Source of the DNA: Cognatazoarcus halotolerans
GTDB taxonomy: Bacteria > Pseudomonadota > Gammaproteobacteria > Burkholderiales > Rhodocyclaceae
Reading direction: 5' to 3'
Length of the DNA stretch: 64,000 bases
NCBI RefSeq assembly: GCF_009800965.1
Contig: NZ_WUAF01000018.1
Coordinates: 1-64,000 of the forward strand
The notes under the pieces were generated by a model, which saw only the letters and a program-made list of their open reading frames with translations, did no database searches and had not been told where the DNA came from. This document shows positions 24,776-33,397 of the stretch, piece after piece. Positions within the stretch are counted from its first letter, which is position 1. Every line of letters starts with the position of its first letter. Position numbers and translations under genes: made by a program.

Positions 24776-25139
24776 GATGGTTCGCCGCTGAAGCGAGAGC
24801 CACGCGAAGCCGGATGGATGCTCCGGCAAGCGGGCAGGCCCGCTGAGGTCAAAGCGCCGCCAGCCCGGATGGGCGGCGGACAGTCGGATGCGCAGGGCGC
24901 CGGTCCGATTTTTCACCCTAGCACGCGGGGTGCGAAAGGCCAGAGCGCGGATGGAGGTGATCCGCTCGTCCGGAATGAAGGGCTCTTCCACCCCGGGAAC
25001 ATCAGACGATGTGGCCGAATCCTGCCTCGAATGTCCCTTCTCGCATCAGGGTGTACTACACTCCGGCCCGGTTTCGCCTGTCGCAGGCCTGCGCAGGCGG
25101 AAATTTCGAGTCTTGAATTCCCAGCCGGAGAACTTTTCC
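24776..25139. other. intergenic region between VOC gene and yjdM
   Basis: 364 bp without a convincing gene. It holds the hairpin CGCCGCC-N10-GGCGGCG at 24855-24878 with AAA on its left, which on the - strand would be a terminator or attenuator ahead of the VOC gene. It also holds the divergent promoter area for yjdM. No conserved promoter boxes stand out. Confidence 0.5.
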
Positions 25140-25478
25140 ATGAGCGGCCTTCCTGAATGTCCCCAGTGCAACTCCTCCTATACCTACGAGGACGGCGTCA
25201 TGTACGTCTGCCCCGAGTGCGGCCATGAGTGGTCCGCTGCGGACGCTGCGGCAGCCGAGGACGAGAAGGTGGTGAAGGATTCGAACGGCAACGTGCTGCA
25301 GGACGGCGACACGGTCACGGTGATCAAGGATCTCAAGGTGAAAGGCTCGTCCCTGGTGGTCAAAGTGGGCACCAAGGTGAAAAACATCCGCCTGGTGGAA
25401 GGCGACCACGACATCGACTGCAAGATCGACGGCATCGGTGCGATGAAGCTCAAGTCGGAGTTCGTGAAGAAGGCCTGA
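25140..25478 (+). CDS. yjdM: PhnA/YjdM zinc-ribbon protein
   Basis: The 112-aa protein has an N-terminal zinc ribbon with Cys7, Cys10, Cys24 and Cys27 (CPQC...CPEC). The PhnA C-terminal SH3-like domain follows, with [40 protein letters not shown] and the conserved [10 protein letters not shown]. Length is standard (111-115 aa). The family was named for alkylphosphonate genes but does not itself degrade phosphonates; its role is unclear. GGAG lies nine bases before the ATG. It is monocistronic. Confidence 0.9.
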   Translation: MSGLPECPQCNSSYTYEDGVMYVCPECGHEWSAADAAAAEDEKVVKDSNGNVLQDGDTVTVIKDLKVKGSSLVVKVGTKVKNIRLVEGDHDIDCKIDGIGAMKLKSEFVKKA

Positions 25479-25506
25479 GTCGGCGGCTTGTGCTCCCCGG
25501 CTGGCG

Positions 25507-26259
25507 ATGGATGAGGCGGATCGTGTTGTCTGGCGCAATGGACCACTTACGGAGCCATTCGGCGCGGCACTTCCCGAAGAGGATCCGGATGGTGATGGGG
25601 AAAAGTTTATCTTGAATCTGCGTTTTCCCGGCCAGTATTACGACCGGGAGAGTGGGCTGTTTTATAACTGGAACCGGTACTACGATGCGGGGACGGGGCG
25701 GTATTTGCAGTCCGACCCCATCGGGCTACAAGGAGGGTGGAATACCTACGCATATGTCGGGGGGAGCCCGATCAGCTACGTCGATCCGACGGGAGAGGTT
25801 GGTCTTGTCGGTGCGGGGTACGGCGCGATTGCCGGCGGCATCGGCGGGTGCATCTCCGGTGGATGGAGGGGAGCGCTCTACGGCGCAGGTGCGGGCGCGC
25901 TGGTTGGTGCTGTGAATCCGTGGGCATCGCATTGGGCCGGTGGGGCTGCCGGCGCAGCGGCAGCGAGCTTGCTGGGTCAAGGCGCAGGCAACTATGCGGC
26001 GGGGAAGAGCTTGAGCGACCCCTGCAATTACGACTTCACTGCAGCGGCGGGGGCTGCCGCGGGAGGCGCGTTAGGCGGACCTCTCAATCATGCGATTGGC
26101 CGCTATGGTCCGCAGATTCGACTCTCTGAAATCGGGAGGGCGGTCGGGAGTCAATCGGTGAGCCGATCGCCTGCGATGTCGCTGGGCGCCGCCGCCGAGG
26201 GCATCGCGGTTGGTGGCGGAGAACTTGCGGGGACCGGTCGGTGCAGTTTCAGCCGATAG
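25507..26259 (+). pseudogene. orphan Rhs C-terminal tip (RHS core end plus Gly-rich toxin-like domain)
   Basis: The 250-codon frame starts inside the last Rhs repeat ([12 protein letters not shown]). It then has the RHS-associated core signature ([52 protein letters not shown]) ending near residue 98. The remaining ~150 residues are Gly/Ala-rich ([40 protein letters not shown]), like membrane-active glycine-zipper tips, with no nuclease motif. Normal Rhs proteins exceed 1,000 aa; the shell is absent and no ribosome site precedes the ATG. It looks like a displaced tip of the type that recombines into a full-length rhs gene elsewhere. A small membrane protein gene follows at once. Confidence 0.7.
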
Positions 26260-26277
26260 GTAGCGGAGGACCTGCAC

Positions 26278-26622
26278 ATGACCTGGCTCCAGTTGTTGGC
26301 CTACTTCGCGGTTTGTACTGTTGCGCTGATGGCGGTTCTGGAAGCCTTCGCTTGGCTTCTCCGTCGCGTAGCTCTCCTGCCGCGCCCGCTTCCGCTGCTA
26401 CTGGGGCTCCTGCTGTACGGTGTTGTCGCGTGCGCGTTCGCCCTGCCTCTCTTCGGGCTTGAGCTGGTCCAAGGGCCGAGCGCGTCATCCAGCGAGGCGA
26501 TGCGGTCGGTGGGACTGGTGGGGTATCTGGTGTGTCTACTGCTTGCGGTTCTGTTCTTCAGGCGCCGGCACCTTGATACCTTGCAGGCGCTAGGTTACTT
26601 CCGGCCCAGATCGCGCCACTGA
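26278..26622 (+). CDS. small membrane protein, candidate immunity protein to the Rhs tip
   Basis: The 114-aa protein has three strong hydrophobic segments (about residues 4-30, 37-62, 78-98) separated by short basic loops (LLRRVALLPRP, FRRRHLD). GGAGG stands eight bases upstream of the ATG, 18 bp after the Rhs tip stop. Position and size match Rhs/CDI immunity genes, and a membrane immunity protein fits a membrane-acting Gly-rich tip. No family was recognised; the immunity role is inference. Confidence 0.6.
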   Translation: MTWLQLLAYFAVCTVALMAVLEAFAWLLRRVALLPRPLPLLLGLLLYGVVACAFALPLFGLELVQGPSASSSEAMRSVGLVGYLVCLLLAVLFFRRRHLDTLQALGYFRPRSRH

Positions 26623-26633
26623 CTTGAGTGGCG

Positions 26634-26797
26634 ATGAAGAAGGTAGGCATTTGGATTGTTGCCGCCGCCGCTCTTGCGATCACTGCGCTGGTGGTGATCT
26701 ACAGGCCTTCCGTGCAGGAGCAGCAGCGCGCTTGCGAGAAGCGCTGCGCTCCACGGATGGGTGTTTGGAAGCGTGATCCCAACTTCCCGGCGGCGCC
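26634..26797 (+). pseudogene. 3'-truncated small exported or anchored protein
   Basis: About 54 codons from ATG 26634 encode MKKVGIWIVAAAALAITALV (a signal anchor) and a Cys-containing region (CEKRCAPRMGVWKRDP). At 26798 the frame enters a tandem 27-bp repeat and then unrelated DNA from the opposite-strand DsrE remnant, closing only at 26943-26945. The natural C-terminus is therefore lost. It lies 11 bp after the candidate immunity gene and may once have been part of that module. Confidence 0.5.
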
Positions 26798-26849
26798 AGC
26801 AGAATTAGGGGTCTGGTCTAGCGCAGCAGAATTAGGGGTCTGGTCTAGC
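26798..26849. repeat. tandem repeat, two copies of a 25-bp core at 27-bp period
   Basis: AGCAGAATTAGGGGTCTGGT followed by CTAGC occurs at 26798-26822 and again, unchanged, at 26825-26849. It sits exactly at the junction of two truncated genes. The AATTAGGGGTCTGG type of sequence is reminiscent of ends of mobile or REP-type elements, but no transposase is present. Reading through gives ELGVWSSAAELGVWSS. Confidence 0.75.
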
Positions 26850-27250
26850 ATCATTGCACCCATCACCGACGGTATGCCCGCCTCTGACGGCGAACGGCCT
26901 CCGCAGACGATGGTCACGCCTTCGAAAAGATCGCATGCAGTGTAGCCGCGCTCCGCGCCACACGGTGGGCACACCCAGACGGTGCACCACGGGCGACGAG
27001 GTCGGTGACGAGCTTCTTGAGCGGGTCGAGCGGACTCACCTTGGCCAGGTCGACGCCACGCTTGCGAACCCGACCGATCGTTGCGCGGGTGAGGAAGACA
27101 TATACTTCGAGACCGGCAGTGATCGCGCTGTTGGCAATGGTGAACGCAACGGACGAGCGTTCATGGTCGATGCCCTTGGTAACCACGATGACGAGTTCGC
27201 AAGCCTGGTCGGACGTGGAAACGGGTCTTTTCTCTGCGTCTGCAGGGGTG
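26850..27250 (-). pseudogene. DsrE-family protein, frameshifted and C-terminally truncated
   Basis: On the - strand the sequence reads CELVIVVTKGIDHERSSVAF, then VYVFLTRATIGRVRKRGVDL and DPLKKLVTDLVARGA, characteristic of small DsrE/DsrF-like sulfur-relay proteins. Near 26981-26989 one base is missing. The other frame continues VWVCPPCGAERGYTACDLFE (with the Cys pair) and GVTIVCGGRSP until it hits the tandem repeat at 26849. No ATG begins the domain. Both ends and the frame are damaged. Confidence 0.65.
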
Positions 27251-27878
27251 ACGTTGGGCGCGGTCGTGCTGGCGCGCCGTGAAGCCAGCGCTCGGCAGCG
27301 AATACGGTTCGACGTGGAGTTCGCCGTTCTTGATCGAAGCGCCAAGGCGCGCTGTTCCTCAACGCCGACTTCCGCGAACCCTGGTGCCTGGCGATCTGCC
27401 ACCTGGCCGGCTGCGGCAGGGACGGTGGCGCAACCGACGTGCGACATACCGTCGACATCGAGGTACCGCGGCTGACCCACGCGAGTCATGGGGCCACCGC
27501 CGATTAAGGGCAGGTGGTGCAGAATCGCACGATCGAATCGACGACGGAGGTGTCATGAACGCGTTCCCGGATTTCCGGCCGTGACGGCAATGCACTGCCA
27601 ATCCGATCCACGCTCGCCGATGTTCGACCGGCTCTCGCCAAAACCGATGGCATGGCGTTCGCACCGCGCCGGTTCGTCCCGGAAGCGGGCGCCCTGCGGC
27701 ATTGCCACTTCATGGAGAAGGTAACCGACGCCATGGTCATGGCAACCCGTAAGGCCTCATGCAGGTGCAAACAACTCCGTACAGGCGTCTCGGGCGAGTC
27801 CGATCGCATTTCCGTGGTCCGCGAGGCGATTCAATGCACGCATGTCGCGGATTCGGGGCATTCGCTGCGGATACGCGG
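27251..27878. other. decayed coding remnants, no intact gene
   Basis: About 630 bp. On the + strand 27279-27350 reads SEYGSTWSSPFLIEAPRR, and after a frame change 27349-27507 reads ALFLNADFREPWCLAICHLA, then DVRHTVDIEVPRLTHASHG and a TAA. This looks like one frameshifted unknown gene. 27652-27750 holds another protein-like stretch (RRFVPEAGALRHCHFMEKV). None can be assigned or shown to be expressed. Confidence 0.4.
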
Positions 27879-29120
27879 ATGAGCTTTTCCGACAGCGACG
27901 GCTTCCCGGCCGGCATGCACTCGCTCGGGCTTGCGACGCTGGGGACCACCGGCGTGTCGATGCCCACCGACGGCCAGGATTCGTGGCGGGCATTCGACGA
28001 TGTACAGGTTCGCAAGGGCATGCTGATCGAGCAGGGTGGAAACAACCACGGCTACGAGTTCAACAACGGCATCCGCTTCTACGATCCCGACAGCAATACC
28101 TCTGGCTACCTGCATCCGTGGGAGCACGGATCGGCGGCATACGTGCCCGGCTCGAGAGAGCCGGACGAGGTGATCATCACCTCGCAACCGCCGGACTACG
28201 TTTTCAAGAACGAGAAGGTCTACACCTACGACAACACCCACCAGATGTATCTGGCATCGGAAGACAAGCTGGTCGATTTGAGCGGCGTCGGCGGCGTTTA
28301 CGATTTTGCAGCGGCGCGGTGGACGCATGGTTCCGCACCACCGTTCCGGACGCCTGCCCTGCGGATGAATCGGGCGGGCAATGCGGTGTTGGCTGGAAGC
28401 GGGCGAGTCCCGAGTACGACCAAGACCGATTTCGTCGACATGGATGCACTTGCTCTTTCGGCCTGGGGGGCAGGGGCCCAGTTTTACGATGGATTCAGGG
28501 CGTATGTCCCGGCGCTCGACATCGGCCTCTGGATCGGTGGCGGAACCGGTGGCGGCGGCGCCTATGTCGGTGTTCTTCGCCGCAACCGGGATTATCCGGC
28601 ATCGTCGACCAGACCATGGATTGCGCGGGTGCGCGCGGCACCGGAAGCAGCACTGCCGGTCGGCTGCTGGTCCCGATCGATCTCGAACGGCGTGATGTTC
28701 GACGACGACAAGCTGTTCATCGGCGGCGGGCTGAGGCGTCACCACACCGCGGTCAATCAAGACTGTCAGATACTGGACCTTGCCCCGTGTGCAGAGGGAA
28801 ATCTGCCGGTCGTTCTGACCACCTTCGTCGATGCGCTGGCAGCGCACGGGAACGACCACGGCATGTGTCAGTGGGTGCTGGATACGGCCCGCAAGCGCGT
28901 GATCAAGCTCGGGCGGCGACTTCTCGCGTGGCCGCTGGATGCGGGCGGCCCGTGGGAAGACATCACTCCGCCCGGCTGGCGACACGGATTCGGCGACACG
29001 AGGGGCTTCTACCACGCACCGCACGACCGCATCTATTTCAAGGGGCCGGCACTGGACGGGACCGGTCGAACCTCCGGTACGACGGCCCAGGCCAACGAGG
29101 TCCGCTACCTCGAATTCTGA
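27879..29120 (+). CDS. orphan protein of unknown function (beta-rich, propeller-like)
   Basis: From ATG 27879 the frame encodes 413 aa with many aromatic/Gly turns typical of beta-propeller or galactose-oxidase-like proteins: GYEFNNGIRFYDPDSNTSGY, KVYTYDNTHQMY, VDMDALALSAWGAGA, WIGGGTGGGGAYVG. No signal peptide or recognised family is seen. The frame is open back to 27759, but that part is remnant DNA. The gene may be 5'-truncated, since no ribosome site is evident and the left flank is decayed. The stop is followed by 100 bp and then a gene on the other strand. Confidence 0.5.
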   Translation: MSFSDSDGFPAGMHSLGLATLGTTGVSMPTDGQDSWRAFDDVQVRKGMLIEQGGNNHGYEFNNGIRFYDPDSNTSGYLHPWEHGSAAYVPGSREPDEVIITSQPPDYVFKNEKVYTYDNTHQMYLASEDKLVDLSGVGGVYDFAAARWTHGSAPPFRTPALRMNRAGNAVLAGSGRVPSTTKTDFVDMDALALSAWGAGAQFYDGFRAYVPALDIGLWIGGGTGGGGAYVGVLRRNRDYPASSTRPWIARVRAAPEAALPVGCWSRSISNGVMFDDDKLFIGGGLRRHHTAVNQDCQILDLAPCAEGNLPVVLTTFVDALAAHGNDHGMCQWVLDTARKRVIKLGRRLLAWPLDAGGPWEDITPPGWRHGFGDTRGFYHAPHDRIYFKGPALDGTGRTSGTTAQANEVRYLEF

Positions 29121-29220
29121 GACGGCGGTGGCATGAAGGCCTCCGGCGGGCACTGCGGCTCCGGCCCGCAAACGCCGCGCGCAAGACGCCGGGCGTCAGC
29201 CGGCTGCGATTTGCAGGCCT

Positions 29221-29652
29221 TCAGGGCGCAGTATCGGTGGGAGGCGACCGCGGGGGCAATCCGGGCGTGAAAGGCTCGACCTTGTCCTGCTCGGCGGGAT
29301 CATTGCGGGCGACGACGGCGCGCGCCGGTTCGGTGGCGCTCAGGTTGATCGCCTCGTGGGGAACACCCGGCGGCACGAACAGGAAATCTCCCGCCTCGCT
29401 GATGACTTCGTGCTCGAGCTCGAAGCCCCAGCGGGTGCACACTCGCCCCTCGAGCACGTAGATCCCGGTTTCATAGCCGACATGAATGTGGGGCTCGGCG
29501 CGGGCGCCTGGCGGAATCACCACCAGATGCATCGACAACCCGGTCGCCTCGACCGTCTGCCCGGAGATCCCGATGAAGTACGGAAGACGCTGGCGGGTGA
29601 GCACTTCACGCTCCGGCCTCAGGCCCCGGACGCTGGCTTCCCTGGCTTTCAT
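29221..29652 (-). CDS. cupin-domain protein
   Basis: The 143-aa protein has a single cupin barrel: motif 1 PHIHVGYETGIYVLEG (residues 54-69, with His55, His57, Glu61) and motif 2 GDFLFVPPGVPHEAIN (88-103, His99), a standard set of metal ligands. It is likely a small-molecule binding or isomerase/dioxygenase-type protein; the substrate is unknown. GGAG lies eight bases upstream of the ATG. The C-terminal ~25 residues (PFTPGLPPRSPP) are disordered. Confidence 0.8.
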   Translation of the reverse strand: MKAREASVRGLRPEREVLTRQRLPYFIGISGQTVEATGLSMHLVVIPPGARAEPHIHVGYETGIYVLEGRVCTRWGFELEHEVISEAGDFLFVPPGVPHEAINLSATEPARAVVARNDPAEQDKVEPFTPGLPPRSPPTDTAP

Positions 29653-29976
29653 ATGGCAACTCCGCAAGCTACGGTACGACGTTCGCAGGCCACGCATGGC
29701 CTTCAGCCGGCACGCTCCGCACCACAAAACACCACGGTAAAGTCGTAGCGCCGCCAGCCATCGGCTCTTCCCCGGGGCGCGGGCTTCATCCCGGATCGCA
29801 CCCATCGTCCCGGTAGGAAGTATAGACCGGCGGGTGCGGCCGCAAAGCTTGATCCCCGGCCCGATGAGGGCGTGCCCGGGGCTCGCAAGGATTCGCAGCA
29901 GGCGTGCCGCCCGCCTGCTAGTGTGATTGGAGGCGGACAGCAGTCCATTCTTGACGACTCGCGATGGAGCAGGCAC
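29653..29976. other. divergent intergenic region, cupin / TIR genes
   Basis: 324 bp between divergent genes. No ORF with a family match on either strand and no clear palindromic operator. It presumably contains both promoters. Confidence 0.4.
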
Positions 29977-30921
29977 ATGGCGGACATCTTCGTCAGTTAC
30001 CGGCGTGGCGACAGCGCCGGTCACACCGGCCGGCTGGTCGATTGCCTGATTCGTCACTTTGGCGGCGAAGCGGTTTTCCAGGACGTCCAGTCGATCCGGG
30101 TCGGCAGCCGCTGGGACGATGCAATCCGCGAGGGGGTTCGCGGCTGCCGCGTACTCGTCGCCGTGATCGGGCGGGACTGGCTGTCGCCGGGCAGCGACGG
30201 ACTGCGGCGGATAGACGACCCGCAAGACCCGGTCAGGCAGGAAATCCTCGCCGCACTCGAACGTGGCGTCGCGGTGGTTCCGGTACTGGTCGAAGGCGCC
30301 CGGATGCCTGCCGAGACGGCGCTGCCCGAAGATTTGAGAGCGCTCGCGCGCTGGCAGGCCCACGAACTGTCGGACTCGCGTTGGGCCTTTGATACCGAAA
30401 GGCTCATGCAGATGATCGAGCGCGTCATCGGCGTTGCGCCAGTCGAGCGTACGGCAGCCGGCGGTGCCGGCACGGGCGGCTCGAGGCTTGCCGTCACCGG
30501 TGTCGCCGGCCTCGCCGTACTCGTCGGCGCCGCATGGCTGATGTGGCCGGCCGCTGGCGTAGTCGAGCACACACCGCCGCCGGCGGATGCACCGATGACG
30601 TCTCCGCAACCGCCGCTCGCCCCTGTGAATTTCGAGGGCAGCTGGTACGACGAAGACGCCGCCAACTGGAACATCAATGTCAGGCAGGACAAGGTGGAGA
30701 TCAACCACACGGCCCCCGGCAGCGGCACCTCCATCGGATACGCCGAAGGCACGATCCGCGACCGCACGATCAGCTTCGATTACGTCGTGATGGCGCCCGA
30801 CGAGCCGCACCTCAACGGCCAGCTCGTTCTCTCCGACGACGGCAGCCGGCTCACCGGCGTCTTGAGTGACGTCAGGAACGGCGGTAACACGAGGGTACTG
30901 CTGCACCGGCGAAGCCGCTGA
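29977..30921 (+). CDS. TIR-domain transmembrane protein with beta-rich C-terminal domain
   Basis: The 314-aa protein has three parts. Residues 1-150 are a bacterial TIR domain: MADIFVSYRRGD, VFQDVQSIRVGSRWDDAI, CRVLVAVIGRDWL, and RQEI with Glu89 a candidate NADase Glu. Residues ~170-190 form one transmembrane helix (LAVTGVAGLAVLVGAAWLMW), followed by a Pro-rich linker. Residues ~215-314 are a beta-strand domain opening NFEGSWYDEDAANW, lipocalin-like in appearance. This orientation puts TIR in the cytoplasm and the beta domain in the periplasm, suggesting a sensor that triggers TIR activity. GGAG precedes the ATG. A role in defence or signalling is inference. Confidence 0.75.
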   Translation: MADIFVSYRRGDSAGHTGRLVDCLIRHFGGEAVFQDVQSIRVGSRWDDAIREGVRGCRVLVAVIGRDWLSPGSDGLRRIDDPQDPVRQEILAALERGVAVVPVLVEGARMPAETALPEDLRALARWQAHELSDSRWAFDTERLMQMIERVIGVAPVERTAAGGAGTGGSRLAVTGVAGLAVLVGAAWLMWPAAGVVEHTPPPADAPMTSPQPPLAPVNFEGSWYDEDAANWNINVRQDKVEINHTAPGSGTSIGYAEGTIRDRTISFDYVVMAPDEPHLNGQLVLSDDGSRLTGVLSDVRNGGNTRVLLHRRSR

Positions 30922-30948
30922 ACCGCCCTGTCACGACCCGGCGGGCGC

Positions 30949-30973
30949 CGGGGCTGCGGCGAAGCCGGCCCCG
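30949..30973. terminator. hairpin between convergent genes
   Basis: CGGGGC-TG-CGGC-GAA-GCCG-GCCCCG forms a ten-pair stem with a two-base bulge and GAA loop, followed by TT. It lies between the TIR gene end (+) and the small gene end (-). Confidence 0.4.
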
Positions 30974-30974
30974 T

Positions 30975-31112
30975 TCAGGAGAGATGCAGCACCAGCCCGG
31001 ACGGCTGGGTCAGCAACGGAATCGCAATGAAGGAAAACGTGCCGACGGCCAACAACAGGCCGGCAACGACAGCGGTGAACTCGCGAAAGAAACGGGTCTG
31101 GTGAAGTTTCAT
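30975..31112 (-). CDS. 45-aa single-helix membrane peptide
   Basis: ATG at 31110-31112 with GGAG about ten bases upstream. The peptide is MKLHQTRFFREF followed by one hydrophobic helix (TAVVAGLLLAVGTFSFIAIP) and a short tail. It ends just against the hairpin at 30949-30973. No family is recognised. It is small, so the call relies on start context and composition. Confidence 0.5.
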   Translation of the reverse strand: MKLHQTRFFREFTAVVAGLLLAVGTFSFIAIPLLTQPSGLVLHLS

Positions 31113-31343
31113 CTTGTGGTGCTCCGGTGGTTTCGATCGGCCCGTCCGGGCTTTCCGGACGACATGCGCACAGGATGCGCCGGGTCGGCTGAACCCCGCT
31201 TTAAGACACCGTTCACTTCCGGTTAACGTGACGGACATTCCCCGTCGATCCACTTGTCGTGCGCGGCTGGTCGCGCAGGCCCCGTGTCGCTCCATGCCGG
31301 CCGGGCGCCGCCACTGGATGCGCGGTGCGCGTTCGGCCGCGCC

Positions 31344-32027
31344 TCAGTCCGCCGGGAAGATGCTGTCTTCCTGGCTTTTGGTCTCGCCCAGCTCCAGATC
31401 CGAATAATCGACCGCATACTTGACCAGCGCCGCGCGGCCTTCCACCTTCAGCTTGCGCCGCAGGTTCAGGCGATGGGATTCGACAGTCCGGATCGAGGCA
31501 CCCAGCCTGAGCGCAATTTCCTTGTTCGAGTGGCCGTGTCCCAGCAGATCGAGAACCTCCTTCTCCTTGGGTGTGAGATCCTGGTGCGGTTGCGGCAGCG
31601 ACGCGCAAGTGCTGACCATGGCCGCGACTCCGGGACTCAGGTAGGTGCCTTCGCCGGTGACCGAGCGGATCGCCTCGATCAGGTGGTCCGCGGGATCGTC
31701 CTTGAGGACGTAAGCACGCGCGCCGAGCGCCATTGCGCGCTGCACGTAGGCGGCATCCTTCAGCATCGAAAGCACCAGCGTGCGAATCCGCGGGAAATTT
31801 TCGGCGAAATGCGCAAGCAGCGTGATGCCGCTTGCATCGGGCATGCGTATGTCGGTGATCACGATGTCCGGTCGCAGATCGGACGCCAGCCGCACGGCCT
31901 CGTTCATCGAGGCCGCTTCGCCGACAACCTCGGCTTCCGACAAGGCCTCGAGGCGGGCGCGGATGCCGTCACGGACGAGCGGATGATCGTCGACGAGGAT
32001 CACCCGGGGGGCGCCGAACGACACCAT
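31344..32027 (-). CDS. NarL/LuxR-family response regulator
   Basis: The 227-aa protein has a receiver domain (phospho-acceptor Asp59 in IVITDIRMPD, conserved Lys109 in YVLKDD) and a C-terminal LuxR helix-turn-helix (LTPKEKEVLDLLGHGHSNKE and RTVESHRLNLRRKL). It is the output partner of the Cache sensor kinase whose stop overlaps its ATG by four bases. The pair diverges from the exported PLP-enzyme/RidA genes, the obvious target candidates. Confidence 0.92.
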   Translation of the reverse strand: MVSFGAPRVILVDDHPLVRDGIRARLEALSEAEVVGEAASMNEAVRLASDLRPDIVITDIRMPDASGITLLAHFAENFPRIRTLVLSMLKDAAYVQRAMALGARAYVLKDDPADHLIEAIRSVTGEGTYLSPGVAAMVSTCASLPQPHQDLTPKEKEVLDLLGHGHSNKEIALRLGASIRTVESHRLNLRRKLKVEGRAALVKYAVDYSDLELGETKSQEDSIFPAD

Positions 32028-33397
32028 CAGTGCGTCTCCCCGAGCGGAAGGCTTGCTTCGATCAGCGTGCCGCCCGAATCGGACTTGACCGAAAAGCGCC
32101 CCATAAGGCTCTCGATCCGTTCGCGCATGTTGCGCAAACCGATGCCGCTGCGCTGATCCGCCTGGACACGCTTCAGATCGAAGCCACGACCGTTGTCCCT
32201 GATCGACAGCACGACATGCCGCTGCGAAAAACCGAGCGTGATCGTCACCCGGGTGGCATGCGCGTGGGCGTGGATATTGTTGATCGCTTCCTGGACCACG
32301 CGGAACAGCGCCGTGCTCTTGCTCGTGGACATTTCGGACGGCGTGCCATGCTCGACGAGCTGCACGTCGAGGTCGTGTTGTTCGCGTAATTCCTTGACCA
32401 GCAGACGCAGAGCGGGCAGCAGGCCGAGGTCATCGAGCAAGACCGGCCGCAGGCCGTGGGACACACGCTGGATCTCGCCCAGTGCTTCGTTCAGGCGGGA
32501 AATGCCGCGTTCCATCAGACCGGCCCGCGGAGGCGGCGCGGCGGCAACGTCGGCAGGGCGCGTCTGTCCTGCCAGGGCAGCCTCGAAGAAGTACTTGGAC
32601 GAGACCAGCACCTGAACGACGCCGTCATGCAACTCCCTGGCCACGCGCACGCGCTCCTCTTCCTGCGAGCCGACAACCCGGCGCGCGAGCTGACGCAGCT
32701 TCTCGCTCGAGACATGATGGCTGCGCAGGTTCATTCCGAGGCCGGCAATGCCGATCAGGGCGATCGACACGGCGGCAACCAGCACGATCTTGTTCAGGGT
32801 GCTCTGGATGTTCTCGCGGGCGAGAACCTCGATCTGCTCCTGGACCTCGGATACCTCGTCCATGTAGATGCCGGTGCCGATCGTCCAGTGCCATTCGTCT
32901 ATGGGTTCGACATAAGAGGTCTTGCGGATCTGGCTCTGCGACGAGGGCTTTCGCCAGTCGTAGCTGACCAGCCCGCCGCCATCCTTGGCCTTGGCGAGGA
33001 TCAGCCTCGCCTGGGCCTGTCCTTCGGGCTCGTCGGGATCACAGAAATCGACCCCGCTGATTCCCATCTGCGAAGGGTCGAGCAGGAGGCGTCCATGCCT
33101 GTCATATGCGAAGAAGTAACCATCCTTGCCAAATCGCATCTGTGAAAGCAGCTTCAGCGCTTCGCGCTGCAGGACCCGAACGTCCTGGTCCGAGCGGGCA
33201 AGCTGCTGGATCATCGATCTGGCAAGCTGTACATACTGCTTCAGCTCGCGCTCCATGCTGCGGTTATGCGCGGTCCAGACCAGCTCGCTTTCGCGCTTGA
33301 CGAGATCCAGCGCCTCCTTCCGGGCGACGTATGCCATCGAAGCCAGGGCCACGATCTCGAGAATGATCGACAGCAGTAGGATCCGTTTCAGCTTCAT
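32027..33397 (-). CDS. Cache-domain sensor histidine kinase (HisKA_3, NarX-like)
   Basis: The 456-aa protein has two transmembrane helices (about 5-24 and 203-222) enclosing a single Cache domain (GKDGYFFAYDRHGRLLLDP, MGISGVDFCD, YVEPIDEWHWTIGTGIYMD), which usually binds small carboxylates or amino acids. A short linker leads to HisKA_3 with the phospho-acceptor His257 in RVARELHDGVVQ, then a HATPase_c domain (EAINNIHAHAHA, DNGRGFD, GIGLRNMRERIE). It controls the adjacent NarL-type regulator. The ligand is unknown; a substrate or product of the neighbouring exported PLP enzyme is a testable guess. Confidence 0.92.
   Translation of the reverse strand: MKLKRILLLSIILEIVALASMAYVARKEALDLVKRESELVWTAHNRSMERELKQYVQLARSMIQQLARSDQDVRVLQREALKLLSQMRFGKDGYFFAYDRHGRLLLDPSQMGISGVDFCDPDEPEGQAQARLILAKAKDGGGLVSYDWRKPSSQSQIRKTSYVEPIDEWHWTIGTGIYMDEVSEVQEQIEVLARENIQSTLNKIVLVAAVSIALIGIAGLGMNLRSHHVSSEKLRQLARRVVGSQEEERVRVARELHDGVVQVLVSSKYFFEAALAGQTRPADVAAAPPPRAGLMERGISRLNEALGEIQRVSHGLRPVLLDDLGLLPALRLLVKELREQHDLDVQLVEHGTPSEMSTSKSTALFRVVQEAINNIHAHAHATRVTITLGFSQRHVVLSIRDNGRGFDLKRVQADQRSGIGLRNMRERIESLMGRFSVKSDSGGTLIEASLPLGETH

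Noticed and set aside
24776-24991. 72-codon N-terminal extension of the VOC protein
   Set aside because: Basic, low-quality sequence crossing a GC hairpin; the VOC fold begins just after Met at 24775.
26914-27489. complete 191-codon gene on the - strand
   Set aside because: Only its middle is DsrE-like; both N-terminal ~75 codons and the C-terminus are out-of-frame or unrelated, so it is a pseudogene.
29221-30906. 561-codon - strand frame ending in the cupin
   Set aside because: Only the last 143 codons are cupin-like with a ribosome site; the rest is antisense to the TIR gene.
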